A stretch of DNA of 47,643 bases from a virus. Below the pieces are notes generated by a model. It did no database searches. It was not told where the DNA came from and was given only the letters and a program-made list of their open reading frames with translations. The position numbers and the translations under genes were made by a program. Of the stretch, positions 32,407 through 40,704 are shown in pieces (position 1 is the stretch's first letter; the number at the start of each line of letters is the position of its first letter). The DNA lies in the IMG/VR virus record IMGVR_UViG_3300031237_000258, positions 1 through 47,643 of that record; one strand, given 5' to 3'.

Positions 32407-33360
32407 ATGAAGGTTATTTACGGTAAAGATGCGACCCGAATTGATCTAACCAATGGGGGCAACGACATATCGTGGGCATCTTCGCGCGGCCAGATCGCGC
32501 AAAGTTGTAACTTCAAAATTAGAGAATCCCCGGCGCTTGCGTCTGCGGGCTATTTCATGCTGTTTGCAGGAGACGTGCCCAAGGAAAGTGAGGAGTTTTT
32601 TCACGGACCTATCGTGAATTACCAAAAGGACGATAAAACAGGTGATCTAACGGGTACAGCTTACGAGCTCAGTTGGTATCTGCAGAGAAATGACACAGGG
32701 CCAATTAAACTGAACGGGGATGCAGGAAAAGAACTTGAAAGAATTATTAAAGCGGCTGGCATCAAGTTTTCTTGTCCTGCGTTTGGGTTTACCATCAATG
32801 AGCGGCTACCAGCACAGTCATTCAATGCACTGTATTCGTCTTTGACTGAGAAGGCACTAGATAAAACGGGCATCCGTTATTTTGTTCAGCATCAACGCGA
32901 TTCCCTAACCGTTCTTCCAGAGGGAAACAACTCAGTTGTCCCTATGTTTCGCCCTTCACTAATAGAGAACAGTTCCACTGGTGAGAGCATCGAGGAAGTA
33001 TACACCATGATCACTGTTCAGAAATACAAGGATGAGCAGGTGGTGTTTAGTGTCTCGAAAGAGAATGCTGCCCTTTCCAAGCAGATCGGAAGAATGCAAA
33101 AAATCATTGATGCAGGTGAAGATAATAATGTCTCCTCACTGGCGGATCGCCAGCTAACCCAGCTATCTAGGATCCCAACAACTAGATCAATCACCGTGCA
33201 TCACGATGATACATCTGCCGCAAAATTACGAGCAGGCTGGCTTATCAAGATTTTAGAAAAGGACAACAAGACAATAACAGATTGGATTGTGTCATCATGT
33301 AACGCCAGATGGAAGGCAAAGCAATACTCCATGGATCTCCAGTTAGAAAGGAGGAAGTAA
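32407..33360 (+). CDS. Baseplate hub protein, XkdQ-like
   Basis: A 317-residue protein of the XkdQ/gpD-like hub family: start KVIYGKDATRIDLTNGGNDI, middle GTAYELSWYLQRNDTGPIKL, and DKTGIRYFVQHQRDSLTVLP, then the AVLSKQIGRMQKIIDAGEDN-like region with helix and SRIPTTRSITVHHDDTSAAK strand block. It forms the trimeric hub at the tail tip, equivalent to T4 gp27. GGGGGCCGAAGG precedes ATG. Order XkdP-Q-R-S-T-U is intact downstream. Confidence 0.87.
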   Translation: MKVIYGKDATRIDLTNGGNDISWASSRGQIAQSCNFKIRESPALASAGYFMLFAGDVPKESEEFFHGPIVNYQKDDKTGDLTGTAYELSWYLQRNDTGPIKLNGDAGKELERIIKAAGIKFSCPAFGFTINERLPAQSFNALYSSLTEKALDKTGIRYFVQHQRDSLTVLPEGNNSVVPMFRPSLIENSSTGESIEEVYTMITVQKYKDEQVVFSVSKENAALSKQIGRMQKIIDAGEDNNVSSLADRQLTQLSRIPTTRSITVHHDDTSAAKLRAGWLIKILEKDNKTITDWIVSSCNARWKAKQYSMDLQLERRK

Positions 33361-33361
33361 C

Positions 33362-33610
33362 GTGCATGCCGCTCTCCAAAGAATCTACCAGAAGTCAAAA
33401 GAGGGAGTAGTAAACACACAGGTGGAGTTCGGCACACTACAAAGCGTCACACCTTTAATTGTGAAGCTTGATACTGATCCGACTCCTTTCGAACAGGAGG
33501 AATTGGTCCTGTTTAAAGATGAGATTTTCAAGCCGGAGGACGTTGGAGCCAGATTAGCGCTAATGGCGTGCTCCAACGGTAAATACCTGGTGTTAGGTGA
33601 GGTGAAGTAA
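33362..33610 (+). CDS. DUF2577 baseplate protein (XkdR-like)
   Basis: An 82-residue all-beta protein: KEGVVNTQVEFGTLQSVTPL, LVLFKDEIFKPEDVGARLAL, NGKYLVLGEVK. This is the DUF2577/XkdR pattern, an OB-fold puncturing-device component of PBSX-type baseplates. Start is GTG 33362 immediately after the XkdQ stop, with AAAGGAGG upstream at the end of that gene. Confidence 0.85.
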   Translation: MHAALQRIYQKSKEGVVNTQVEFGTLQSVTPLIVKLDTDPTPFEQEELVLFKDEIFKPEDVGARLALMACSNGKYLVLGEVK

Positions 33611-33612
33611 AA

Positions 33613-34047
33613 GTGTTTCCAGAATTGCAAGGGAATGAAGAATTGCTGGCACCAGTTCCTAGCGATCAGATGCCTTGGACGTATAAATTCGATTGGCAAA
33701 CAAAGCAGTTGCTCCAAGGATTGGATGGTAGATATCTGAAAACAGAAACCTACGATGAATATCTTCAGGAAACCGCACGGAAAATCATTAATACAAAGCG
33801 ATTCCAATATGGCATCTACTCTGACAGAGTAGGTGTTGATTTTTTATCTGACACTGGCAAGATGCGTCCGGCTATTTCCCTTCCGGCCATAAAGCTTGAT
33901 GTGCAAGACGCACTGGAAGCTCACGATGAAATAGAGCATGCCGAGGTTTCTAATGTTCGTTTTGAAAAAGACAGAGTAGTTTTCTCTATCAAAATTGACG
34001 GAGTAAGAGGGCCTACTCAAACGGAGGTGGAAGTATGGCAACGATAA
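33613..34047 (+). CDS. DUF2634 baseplate protein (XkdS-like, gp25-like)
   Basis: A 144-residue protein: KFDWQTKQLLQGLDGRYLKT near residue 25, RFQYGIYSDRVGVDFLSDTG in the middle and a C-terminal strand region VVFSIKIDGVRGPTQTEVEV. This is the DUF2634/XkdS family, equivalent to T4 gp25, which nucleates sheath assembly at the baseplate. GTG 33613 starts it. It overlaps the baseplate J gene by 13 nt. Confidence 0.87.
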   Translation: MFPELQGNEELLAPVPSDQMPWTYKFDWQTKQLLQGLDGRYLKTETYDEYLQETARKIINTKRFQYGIYSDRVGVDFLSDTGKMRPAISLPAIKLDVQDALEAHDEIEHAEVSNVRFEKDRVVFSIKIDGVRGPTQTEVEVWQR

Positions 34048-34859
34048 GGCCACCAAAACCTGAAATGCCACTGCTACGTGAAACAGCTGATGAGATTTAT
34101 CAGCGTATCGTCAACCGCGCGATTGCTTATGCCCAGTCAAAGGGAGAAACACCGCCGCCAACTGCAGAAGGAGAACTATTCTATGACATGTGGTACCCAC
34201 TCGCACAAGAGTGGGAAGATCAACAGCAAATCCAAGAATACGAGTTCCTCCAAGCATTTCCGATTTGGGCTGATGGGGAATTTTTGGAGGCACATGGCTA
34301 TGCAGATGGTGTTGACATAAAAGTGGGAGAGGACATTGAGGATTATCGTGATCGCATCCTCGAAAAGAAACGTACCGATGAAGGAAACGGCCGCGCCGAG
34401 GATTACGAGGTATGGGCAAGAGAAATAGAAGGCGTGGGTGGAGCTGTAGCCATTGAGCATGAACGTAATGACGTCTCCATTGACCTGTATCTCACGGATC
34501 CGGCTGACTTACCCGTGACTGAAGCATTCGCATTGATCGTGCGAGATAAATTGGAGACGACGAAACGGGTGGCAGGTCATGATCTCATTTGTCATCCTGC
34601 CGAAACCTTTGTGGTGAAAACGCAAGTAAAACTCATCATGATCGACGAAACAAAAAGAGCTGATGCCATAGCTCTCATTACAAATCGAATTAAGGGTTAT
34701 TTAAAAGGGCGCACATCGATCGTGTATCAACAGGTAGGTGCGCTTTTTTGGGTGGATGGCGTGGGAGATTATACAGACTTTACGCTCAACGACGCTCCGG
34801 AAAATCTCACCAAGCCGATTAAAGCAGTTTCCTCTCTGAATCTGGTGGTGCTGCCATGA
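34035..34859 (+). CDS. Baseplate J-like protein (XkdT-like)
   Basis: A 274-residue wedge protein. Features include PPPTAEGELFYDMWYPLAQE, AFPIWADGEFLEAHGYADGV (cf. '.a.G..Ld..a...G..R'), EDIEDYRDRILEKKRTDEGN and ADDYEVWAREIEGVGGAV-like sequence, all typical of Baseplate_J/gp47. With XkdS and the DUF2313 protein it forms the baseplate wedge. It is shorter than many homologues (about 340-380 aa), with the N-terminal segment compact. Overlaps its downstream neighbour by ATGA. Confidence 0.88.
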   Translation: MATIRPPKPEMPLLRETADEIYQRIVNRAIAYAQSKGETPPPTAEGELFYDMWYPLAQEWEDQQQIQEYEFLQAFPIWADGEFLEAHGYADGVDIKVGEDIEDYRDRILEKKRTDEGNGRAEDYEVWAREIEGVGGAVAIEHERNDVSIDLYLTDPADLPVTEAFALIVRDKLETTKRVAGHDLICHPAETFVVKTQVKLIMIDETKRADAIALITNRIKGYLKGRTSIVYQQVGALFWVDGVGDYTDFTLNDAPENLTKPIKAVSSLNLVVLP

Positions 34860-35386
34860 TTCCATTGAGATATCGCGAAAAGGTTCCCCGGCAATGGTAT
34901 GAGACCCATGTAGCAGAGACGCACTTTGAAGCTGCGGGCGGGGAGATCGACTACCAAAAAGAACGGAGCAAAGACATCCAGAATCAGTTCGCGCTACCTT
35001 ACGCCACATGGGGGCTCGATATTTGGGATTGGATCTATTTTGGAGAGAAACAAATCGGGTCCGATGAAGAGCGAAGAGAGGCTGTTCGAAGAAAAAATTT
35101 AGCAAAAGCTCGTTTTACTTTGCCTACCTTACGTACCATCGGCAGTGCAGTCGGAGATTTGAAGGACGTTGAGGAGATATTCAGTCAGAAGAAGATCACT
35201 TTCCACTTCCGCAGCATGGATACTTCTAGAATCCCACAGCTGCTTGGTGACTTTCATCATATTCGTCCTGTCCATGTGAAGACGGCCACCGTATCGATCG
35301 AGCCAGAAGAACAAATGAATGCCTATTACGGTTCGGTGGCCACTCGATTAAAGATTATCACGATAAAACCGGCGGAGGTGAATTAA
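34856..35386 (+). CDS. DUF2313 baseplate protein (XkdU-like)
   Basis: A 176-residue protein in the XkdU slot. FALPYATWGLDIWDWIYFGE near residue 45, DEERREAVRRKNLAKARFTL near 68 and a C-terminal strand region FHFRSMDTSRIPQLLGDFHH are characteristic ('....RR..v..k......t'). It should connect baseplate wedge to tail fibres. It is coupled to the J-like gene and directly followed by the fibre gene. Confidence 0.85.
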   Translation: MIPLRYREKVPRQWYETHVAETHFEAAGGEIDYQKERSKDIQNQFALPYATWGLDIWDWIYFGEKQIGSDEERREAVRRKNLAKARFTLPTLRTIGSAVGDLKDVEEIFSQKKITFHFRSMDTSRIPQLLGDFHHIRPVHVKTATVSIEPEEQMNAYYGSVATRLKIITIKPAEVN

Positions 35387-35387
35387 G

Positions 35388-36068
35388 TTGGCACAGTTTA
35401 ACGGAATGGTTTTAACAGACAGAGGTCTGGAATTGCAAACGAAGGGGCAGCTAGGAACAGCTATACGCTTCACACGCATCGGGATCGGCGACGGACACGT
35501 GGCCGACAACAACGAACTTCGCCAATTGCTCGAGCTCATAAACGAAACAAAGTCCCTCCCCATTCTTGAAATGAAGGTAACCGGCCAGGGACAAGTCAGG
35601 CTTACAGCTTCGATTACCAATGAAGGAGAGCAGAGCGGGTTCTACTTTCGTGAGCTCGGTCTGTATGCGAATGATCCAGATATCGGGGAGATTTTGTACT
35701 GCGTAGCTAATGCAGGATCAACGGCTGATTTTGTCCCGCCTGATAATGGCAAGGATACTGTTGCGGAAGTCATCAATATCATTACGGTCATCGGGAGCGC
35801 GGCCAATGTAACCGCAGAAATCAGCGCTCTCGCCTATCTCACTGTGACTACGTTCAACGAACACGCGAGCGACACGAACCTGCACATGACGAGGAATGAA
35901 ATTAACACAAAGTTCTCATCCTTGGAAAACCGCGTCAGTCTGATTGAGTCAACCTTCCCTGATGACTTCAAACACAATCTCTTCACTGAAGATTTGGCTA
36001 CCATAGACGCAATTGAGCTCACCAAAGGTTATTATAACCAGGCGCAAACCCGTTTGGAGGCGGCGTAA
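35388..36068 (+). CDS. Tail fibre N-terminal-domain protein
   Basis: A 226-residue protein. The first 150 residues match the DUF3751/tail-collar fibre N-terminal domain (FNGMVLTDRGLELQTKGQLG; RFTRIGIGDGHV; EQSGFYFRELGLYANDPDIG), which attaches fibres to the baseplate. After YLTVTTFNEHASDTNLHMTR comes a short coiled coil, then the protein ends. Full-length fibres are usually much longer, so receptor-binding parts must be on other proteins, probably the adhesin at 37274. Start is TTG 35388, after GGAGGTGAATTAAG. Confidence 0.83.
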   Translation: MAQFNGMVLTDRGLELQTKGQLGTAIRFTRIGIGDGHVADNNELRQLLELINETKSLPILEMKVTGQGQVRLTASITNEGEQSGFYFRELGLYANDPDIGEILYCVANAGSTADFVPPDNGKDTVAEVINIITVIGSAANVTAEISALAYLTVTTFNEHASDTNLHMTRNEINTKFSSLENRVSLIESTFPDDFKHNLFTEDLATIDAIELTKGYYNQAQTRLEAA

Positions 36069-36070
36069 AT

Positions 36071-36121
36071 ATGAAATTTCCAGAAAATTACTTTGCAACA
36101 GATAACGGCCAATATCGGTAG
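36071..36121 (+). pseudogene. Truncated mini-ORF at left border of moron insertion
   Basis: ATG 36071 opens 16 codons (KFPENYFATDNGQYR) to TAG. Its last third contains the 13-bp repeat CAGATAACGGCCA (36099-36111), also present at 37232-37244. If the intervening DNA were removed between repeats, the frame would read on as TDNGHLTK and stop just before the adhesin ribosome site. It looks like a small gene split by insertion. Confidence 0.4.
36099..36111 (+). repeat. 13-bp direct repeat, left copy
   Basis: CAGATAACGGCCA, identical to 37232-37244. The two copies bracket a 1.1-kb block that carries the secreted LolA-like gene, upstream dyads and a terminator. Confidence 0.75.
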
Positions 36122-36318
36122 GAACACAGCCGGAACCCTTCTTTACAAACGGGAACCACTCCTATATTAGAGATTTGCGGTTTGAGTGAGATAATTGTGT
36201 TATGAATGCAGTTGATCCCAGACTATTTTTAAAAATATTTCTCTGGGAGTGTCACAAAATTAATTGTGACGGATCTAATTAGTATCAAAACATTGATGTA
36301 ATAAGGAGTGGAAAATGA
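36122..36318 (+). promoter_or_regulatory. Upstream region of secreted moron gene with nested dyads
   Basis: Non-coding. CCCAGA (36220-36225) and TCTGGG (36241-36247 region) form a hairpin around an AT-rich core, followed by the perfect dyad GTCACAA-AATTAA-TTGTGAC (36251-36270), which is operator-like. AT-rich sequence near 36180-36205 offers weak -35/-10 elements (TTGCGG...TGTTAT); no single promoter is certain. AAGGAGTGG precedes ATG 36319. Confidence 0.45.
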
Positions 36319-37086
36319 ATGAAACGTTTAACATTGTTATTTGTGAGTATACTGTGCTTTGCTTGCCTGATGGGAATCGCAGGAATGACAGCTGCAGCTG
36401 CTAACAGCAGTACTGAACAAGTGATTACCTTATTAAAAAGTAAGAAAAAGATTCCTATCTATGCAGAGGTAAATTCAGTGGTATATAATCCTAACTTCCA
36501 CACACAGACAAAGAGTTTGATAACCTATTGGGATAACACGGTCAATGGTTTATATCGTGACCAAATGCATCAGGAAAATGGCAACGTTCATTTTTCATTA
36601 AGTAAAGGTGGTAAGACCATTAGCTATGCACAGGGGGACAGCAGAGCAATCGTTGCTAACGCACCTACTACATTTGCAGCGGTCATAGATACTCAATTCA
36701 ATCTGAACCATCTGCTTGCAACAACAAATGTTACTTTTAAAGGTGAAGAAAACGTCAACAACCGTATTACTTACCATCTCGCTGGAAAAGGAAAAGAAAT
36801 ACCAGAATGGCAGCCTCCGACAAATGCGCCCAAAGAAGTAATTGAAAGATGGAAGTTGCTAAAGCAACCAAACCAGCCAAAGCGATTTTTTCCAGACATA
36901 GAATTTTGGTTTGATAAACAAACGGGAATCGTGATTAAGAAAAAGACTAATGATGAAGAGATAAACGTTACAAAAATGGACCCGGCACCGAAATTTACCG
37001 ATGCAACCTTTAATATTCCGCTACCAAACGGGGTTAAAATGGTAAATATCGATGATGTGATCAAGGAGGAACAAGCAAAACAGTAA
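36319..37086 (+). CDS. Secreted LolA-like protein (moron)
   Basis: A 255-residue protein with a clear signal peptide (MKRLTLLFVSILCFACLMGI...TAAAA, cleavage near residue 28). The mature domain shows the LolA/MucB/sporulation-type beta-sheet pattern: YRDQMHQENGNVHFSLSKGG, FFPDIEFWFDKQTGIVIKKK and a closing FTDATFNIPLPNGVKMVNI. Such folds bind lipids or hydrophobic peptides. It lies between fibre and adhesin genes within 13-bp direct repeats, with its own terminator. Probably expressed from the prophage to modify the host envelope. The fold is inferred from pattern only; the FAC near residue 14 lacks a convincing lipobox. Confidence 0.7.
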   Translation: MKRLTLLFVSILCFACLMGIAGMTAAAANSSTEQVITLLKSKKKIPIYAEVNSVVYNPNFHTQTKSLITYWDNTVNGLYRDQMHQENGNVHFSLSKGGKTISYAQGDSRAIVANAPTTFAAVIDTQFNLNHLLATTNVTFKGEENVNNRITYHLAGKGKEIPEWQPPTNAPKEVIERWKLLKQPNQPKRFFPDIEFWFDKQTGIVIKKKTNDEEINVTKMDPAPKFTDATFNIPLPNGVKMVNIDDVIKEEQAKQ

Positions 37087-37168
37087 AAATAAATATGAGC
37101 ATGTGGATCGCTTTTTCTTTCCTGAATTGATTTAAAAGAAACAACGAAAAATATGGAAATCAAGGGGG

Positions 37169-37195
37169 CCTCATCATTTTATGATGAGGTTTTTT
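37169..37195 (+). terminator. Terminator of the secreted moron gene
   Basis: CCTCATCAT (37169-37177), loop TTT, ATGATGAGG (37181-37189), then six T. A 9-bp perfect stem; a strong intrinsic terminator. Confidence 0.9.
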
Positions 37196-37212
37196 ATGTG
37201 AAGGAGAAATTA

Positions 37213-37257
37213 ATGCTGATGTTATTAACTTCAGATAACGGCCATTTAACGAAGTAA
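37213..37257 (+). pseudogene. Mini-ORF at right border of moron insertion
   Basis: ATG 37213 opens 14 codons ending SDNGHLTK and TAA 37255. It contains the second CAGATAACGGCCA copy in the same codon phase as the left mini-ORF. It lacks a clear ribosome site and appears to be the displaced 3' end of the split ORF. Confidence 0.35.
37232..37244 (+). repeat. 13-bp direct repeat, right copy
   Basis: CAGATAACGGCCA, identical to 36099-36111; see that entry. Confidence 0.75.
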
Positions 37258-37273
37258 GGAAAGGAGTGAGAGA

Positions 37274-40207
37274 ATGCCAGTAATTACGCTTAATAGAACG
37301 AACTCGATTGCAGTTGATACGTATGTGGCGCAAGCTAACCCGACTTTAGCAAGTGGATCGGGAGCATCATTGGCTGTTGGTACAGGTGGCGCGGCTAATC
37401 AAGCATACAGAACGTTAATCAAATTTGATTTTGGACTAATCCCGAATAACGCTGTAATCAATTCTGCCAGTTTGAATCTATATATTGATGCGGCGATTGG
37501 AGGGCAAAACAGAAACATTGGCGTTCATAATGTTACATCCATTTGGGATGGGGCAACAACATGGAATACACTGCCGACTTTTAATCCCACAGCAGGTTCG
37601 ATAAAACTATGCGGTGCGGCTGTAGGTGCAGTAACGTTCGACATAAAGCAATTGGCGCAGGATATCATAAACGGCGTGGTTCCTAACAACGGATTTCTGC
37701 TCAAGGACGAGGATGAAACTGCGTTAAGCACCACATTTAATTTTTCCTCACTAGACCACGGAACCGTTGCTCAACGCCCAACCCTCACCATCGATTACAC
37801 AATCCCGACAACAGGCAAAAAACAGGTGGAGTATGTGGGGGTAGGAGCGACATCAAGTACAGGCTCAGCAACATCTATTACTCCCGTAATTCCTGCACAG
37901 GCACAAATTGGGGATCTAATGGTGGCGCATCTTTCTTTCACGGGTAGTAATGTCACTCCCATAACTACACCTAGCGGGTGGACTATTCAAAGCACAGTAG
38001 TTTCCAGCGTTACAACTCACGTTTTAGCCACAAAAACACATAATGGAGCCGAATCAAACCCGACATTTACTACAGCAGTATCATCTAATGCGATTTCAGG
38101 AAAAATCGCTGCATTTCGAAATGTAAAATCAATTCGCAACAAAACTGGGGCAGCAATCGAAAACAAAACTGCTTTTGAGCCGCCAGTACCACCCGCGACG
38201 GTTAGCAAAACAATGTTCGCTATTTTCAATTCCGCGCATAACGGTGGATTTACTTTTACCCCTCCATTAAGTTATACCGAGGGTTACGATGTAGGAACGG
38301 GCCATACGGCTGAATTGATTTACAAATACATGCATGATGACATTGATCAAACTGCGTCTGAGATGAGAGCGACCGCAAGCGCTTTTGCAACAGGGGCAAG
38401 TCAATTACTTATTCTCGAACCAATCACCAACAACCCGCCAACACTTACGCTGACCAACCCTGCCGATAATCAAACATTATCGAAAGGAACTGACATCAAT
38501 TTTCAATGGTCCGCTAGCGATCCAGATGGTGATCCGTTAACCTGCACATTACAAGTTGGAACCTCTCCCGGGGCTTCGAATATTTACAACATGGGTTTTA
38601 GCGGCGTCTCATCAAAAAATGGAATTAGTACGGGCTGGGACTTAGGAACCTACTATTGGCGAGTGGTTGCGGATGATGGAAAAGGTGGATCTGTTACATC
38701 TGCTGAACGAACTTTTGTAATCAGTAACAACCCTCCTACCATTTCTCTCACCTCACCAGCTGAAAACCTCCTTGGTGCTGTAGGTTACTGCGAAGATGTA
38801 AGCAAGTTCACCAGCACAGGCGGAACGGCGGCGTTAGATAATACAAGGAAAACGCAGGGTAATAACAGCATTAAGGTGACAAAAACAGCTGCTGTAACCA
38901 ATGTTGAAGCTCAATTATCGAAGTATTATCCTGCTGTGGGAGATTGTTTCATTGTCGTTGCGGATGGTTTTCTTGATGCTGCAGCAAATTTCTTCTATCC
39001 AGCAACTACGGCTAATGGCTTAACTTCTGACGAAAAACGTGTAACTCCATCAGATGGATACAATGTAACAACCTTGGGGCAATGGATTCCGGTTATTACC
39101 GGGGTTAAAGTAACAGCAGTAACAACGCCGGGAACTGGTTATTTCGTTCCGAGAATGTACCACAGCGGCACAATCGGCGACGCTTTCAACTTCGATAATG
39201 TACGTGTTTTTAAAATCACGCAAGCACAGTATGATGCGCTCGGAACGAATGTGGACTTAGCAACTGCTCAATCAATTGCAGCGCAGTATCGTGAGCCGGT
39301 GTTAATCGAGGGCAGTACACTCCTTATCGAAGGGACAAGAACGGATCTTGATTCAGGAAACGTGGCGTATGTAAAGTACCGCATTGATAACGGGACGATT
39401 TGGACGCTTGACGCGGATGTATCTGCAGGCGTGGCTATCCCCTTCTCTGTGTCACTGACGTTTGCCGGTAAGAAATTAAAAGACGGCTCGATGTACGTCA
39501 CTGACGCAGACTTGGCCGAAAACACCATCCATTATCTTACCGTTTGGTCAGAGGATGATAAAGGCGGAAAGTCGGCAGAAGCAATCCGGGCATTTACCGT
39601 CATTTGGAATCGTCCGCCTACGATCAGTGGAGCTGATGCAGATTCAGGGACGATCGACACCCCGCCTACCTTTAACTACTCGGTAACTGATCCGGAAGGA
39701 CAGGCCTTCACAGTCACAGAGTATCTGAATGGTGTGCAGACCAAATCATTTAATGGGGTATCTGGGCAGAATTATTCAATCACAATTGATCAAGACACTT
39801 GGTTGCGACTTGCTTTAGGGGTCCAGCATCAAGTGAAGGTTAGAGCAACAGATAGTAAGGGCTTGTACTCTGATCGTGTTTTCACCTTTAGGCGCACAGA
39901 AACCCACATCGAGTTTAAACTGAAAAATCCATTCCCAGCTGATGCCCAACCGTCTAGGGTTCTTGTGACACTCAATGCGGTTATTCCGGAAGGAGCAACG
40001 AAGACGATCGAAGCCTGTAATAATGCATTCGATGCGGTCCCAACTTGGGAAGACATAACCAGCGCGGTTACTGCAGGCAGGGGATATCTTTTCACAAACA
40101 CCGAAAAGACAGATGCTAACTGGGGAGTGGACATCCGGTTCACTTTCGATAAGGGGACAGCAACTGCTCCAATCATCATCAACGGATTCGGAGGTGCTTA
40201 CGATTGA
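37274..40207 (+). CDS. Large tail adhesin with DNRLRE and Ig/FN3-like domains
   Basis: A 977-residue host-interaction protein. Residues 1-180 are a DNRLRE/CBM96-type domain (DTYVAQANPTLASGSGASLA; RTLIKFDFGLIPNNAVINSA; GTVAQRPTLTIDYT), usually a carbohydrate-binding jelly roll. Then come a beta domain (about 190-390) and repeated Ig/FN3-like units, each announced by NNPPT: NNPPTLTLTNPADNQTLSKG, NNPPTISLTSPAEN, then NRPPTISGADADSG. A galactose-binding-like module lies between (about 505-640). It likely forms the receptor-binding tip with the short fibre protein at 35388. AAAGGAGTGAGAGA precedes ATG. Confidence 0.85.
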   Translation: MPVITLNRTNSIAVDTYVAQANPTLASGSGASLAVGTGGAANQAYRTLIKFDFGLIPNNAVINSASLNLYIDAAIGGQNRNIGVHNVTSIWDGATTWNTLPTFNPTAGSIKLCGAAVGAVTFDIKQLAQDIINGVVPNNGFLLKDEDETALSTTFNFSSLDHGTVAQRPTLTIDYTIPTTGKKQVEYVGVGATSSTGSATSITPVIPAQAQIGDLMVAHLSFTGSNVTPITTPSGWTIQSTVVSSVTTHVLATKTHNGAESNPTFTTAVSSNAISGKIAAFRNVKSIRNKTGAAIENKTAFEPPVPPATVSKTMFAIFNSAHNGGFTFTPPLSYTEGYDVGTGHTAELIYKYMHDDIDQTASEMRATASAFATGASQLLILEPITNNPPTLTLTNPADNQTLSKGTDINFQWSASDPDGDPLTCTLQVGTSPGASNIYNMGFSGVSSKNGISTGWDLGTYYWRVVADDGKGGSVTSAERTFVISNNPPTISLTSPAENLLGAVGYCEDVSKFTSTGGTAALDNTRKTQGNNSIKVTKTAAVTNVEAQLSKYYPAVGDCFIVVADGFLDAAANFFYPATTANGLTSDEKRVTPSDGYNVTTLGQWIPVITGVKVTAVTTPGTGYFVPRMYHSGTIGDAFNFDNVRVFKITQAQYDALGTNVDLATAQSIAAQYREPVLIEGSTLLIEGTRTDLDSGNVAYVKYRIDNGTIWTLDADVSAGVAIPFSVSLTFAGKKLKDGSMYVTDADLAENTIHYLTVWSEDDKGGKSAEAIRAFTVIWNRPPTISGADADSGTIDTPPTFNYSVTDPEGQAFTVTEYLNGVQTKSFNGVSGQNYSITIDQDTWLRLALGVQHQVKVRATDSKGLYSDRVFTFRRTETHIEFKLKNPFPADAQPSRVLVTLNAVIPEGATKTIEACNNAFDAVPTWEDITSAVTAGRGYLFTNTEKTDANWGVDIRFTFDKGTATAPIIINGFGGAYD

Positions 40208-40404
40208 GAATGGAAAACGTAATGTCAATTTCTGAAATCAATAAGATGAATGAGGAACTTGCAAAAAAGGATGCAAAGATCGTGCAGCTGGAAGCAGACC
40301 TTGCTGCAGAACAAGAAACAAACCTAGATTTAATGGAAGCCATTGCGGACAACTACGAACGGCTGCTTGCCTTAGAAGAGAGAGTAAATGGAGGTGCGCC
40401 TTAA
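40204..40404 (+). CDS. Small coiled-coil tail-associated protein
   Basis: A 66-residue protein with a continuous coiled coil (INKMNEELAKKDAKIVQLEA, then DLAAEQETNLDLMEAIADNY). TTG 40204 overlaps the adhesin stop and lies 7 nt after GGAGGT; ATG 40210 and ATG 40222 are alternatives. It sits in the slot of XkdW/XkdX-type small proteins in PBSX-like phages. May trimerise with the fibre; unproven. Confidence 0.6.
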   Translation: MRMENVMSISEINKMNEELAKKDAKIVQLEADLAAEQETNLDLMEAIADNYERLLALEERVNGGAP

Positions 40405-40520
40405 TGGTGGAGGTATACTATAAACTTGTGAAATCGGGTCGTAGAACAATCGACCAGGTTCCAGAAAACATTCGGCAGGAAGTACAGGCCAAGTTGGAGG
40501 CCGATGCTAATGTTTCTTAA
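40404..40520 (+). CDS. CD1375/XkdX-like small protein (copy 1)
   Basis: A 38-residue protein: MVEVYYKLVKSGRRTIDQVP, ENIRQEVQAKLEAD. Very short 'Y..Li..G.rT...VP...r..V...L' proteins like this are conserved after tail-fibre genes in many Firmicute myophages (XkdX/CD1375 families). Its ATG overlaps the previous stop (TAATG), with GGAGGTGCGCC upstream. It has a paralogue 43 bp downstream. Confidence 0.7.
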   Translation: MVEVYYKLVKSGRRTIDQVPENIRQEVQAKLEADANVS

Positions 40521-40563
40521 CATCGCGCTGTGGATCATCTCTAGGAAAGGAGGTGATTCAGTC

Positions 40564-40704
40564 ATGGTCGATATCTATGTAGCTTTGATCATCAACGGAC
40601 GCAGGACATTCTCGCAAGTTCCAGTGAGCCTGCAACCGGCAGTGAAAGCAGAACTGGAGGCCCTCGGTCTTGGTACCGATGGAAAACCTCTGGCTGCAGC
40701 GTAA
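40564..40704 (+). CDS. CD1375-like small protein (copy 2)
   Basis: A 46-residue protein: MVDIYVALIINGRRTFSQVP, then VSLQPAVKAELEALGLGTDG. It clearly resembles the preceding 38-residue protein (shared MV-[DE]-[IV]-Y, GRRT, QVP), so the two are probably tandem paralogues. ATG 40564 follows AAAGGAGGTGA; the in-frame ATGs from 40504 lie inside the previous gene. The family is common next to fibre/lysis genes. Function unknown. Confidence 0.72.
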   Translation: MVDIYVALIINGRRTFSQVPVSLQPAVKAELEALGLGTDGKPLAAA

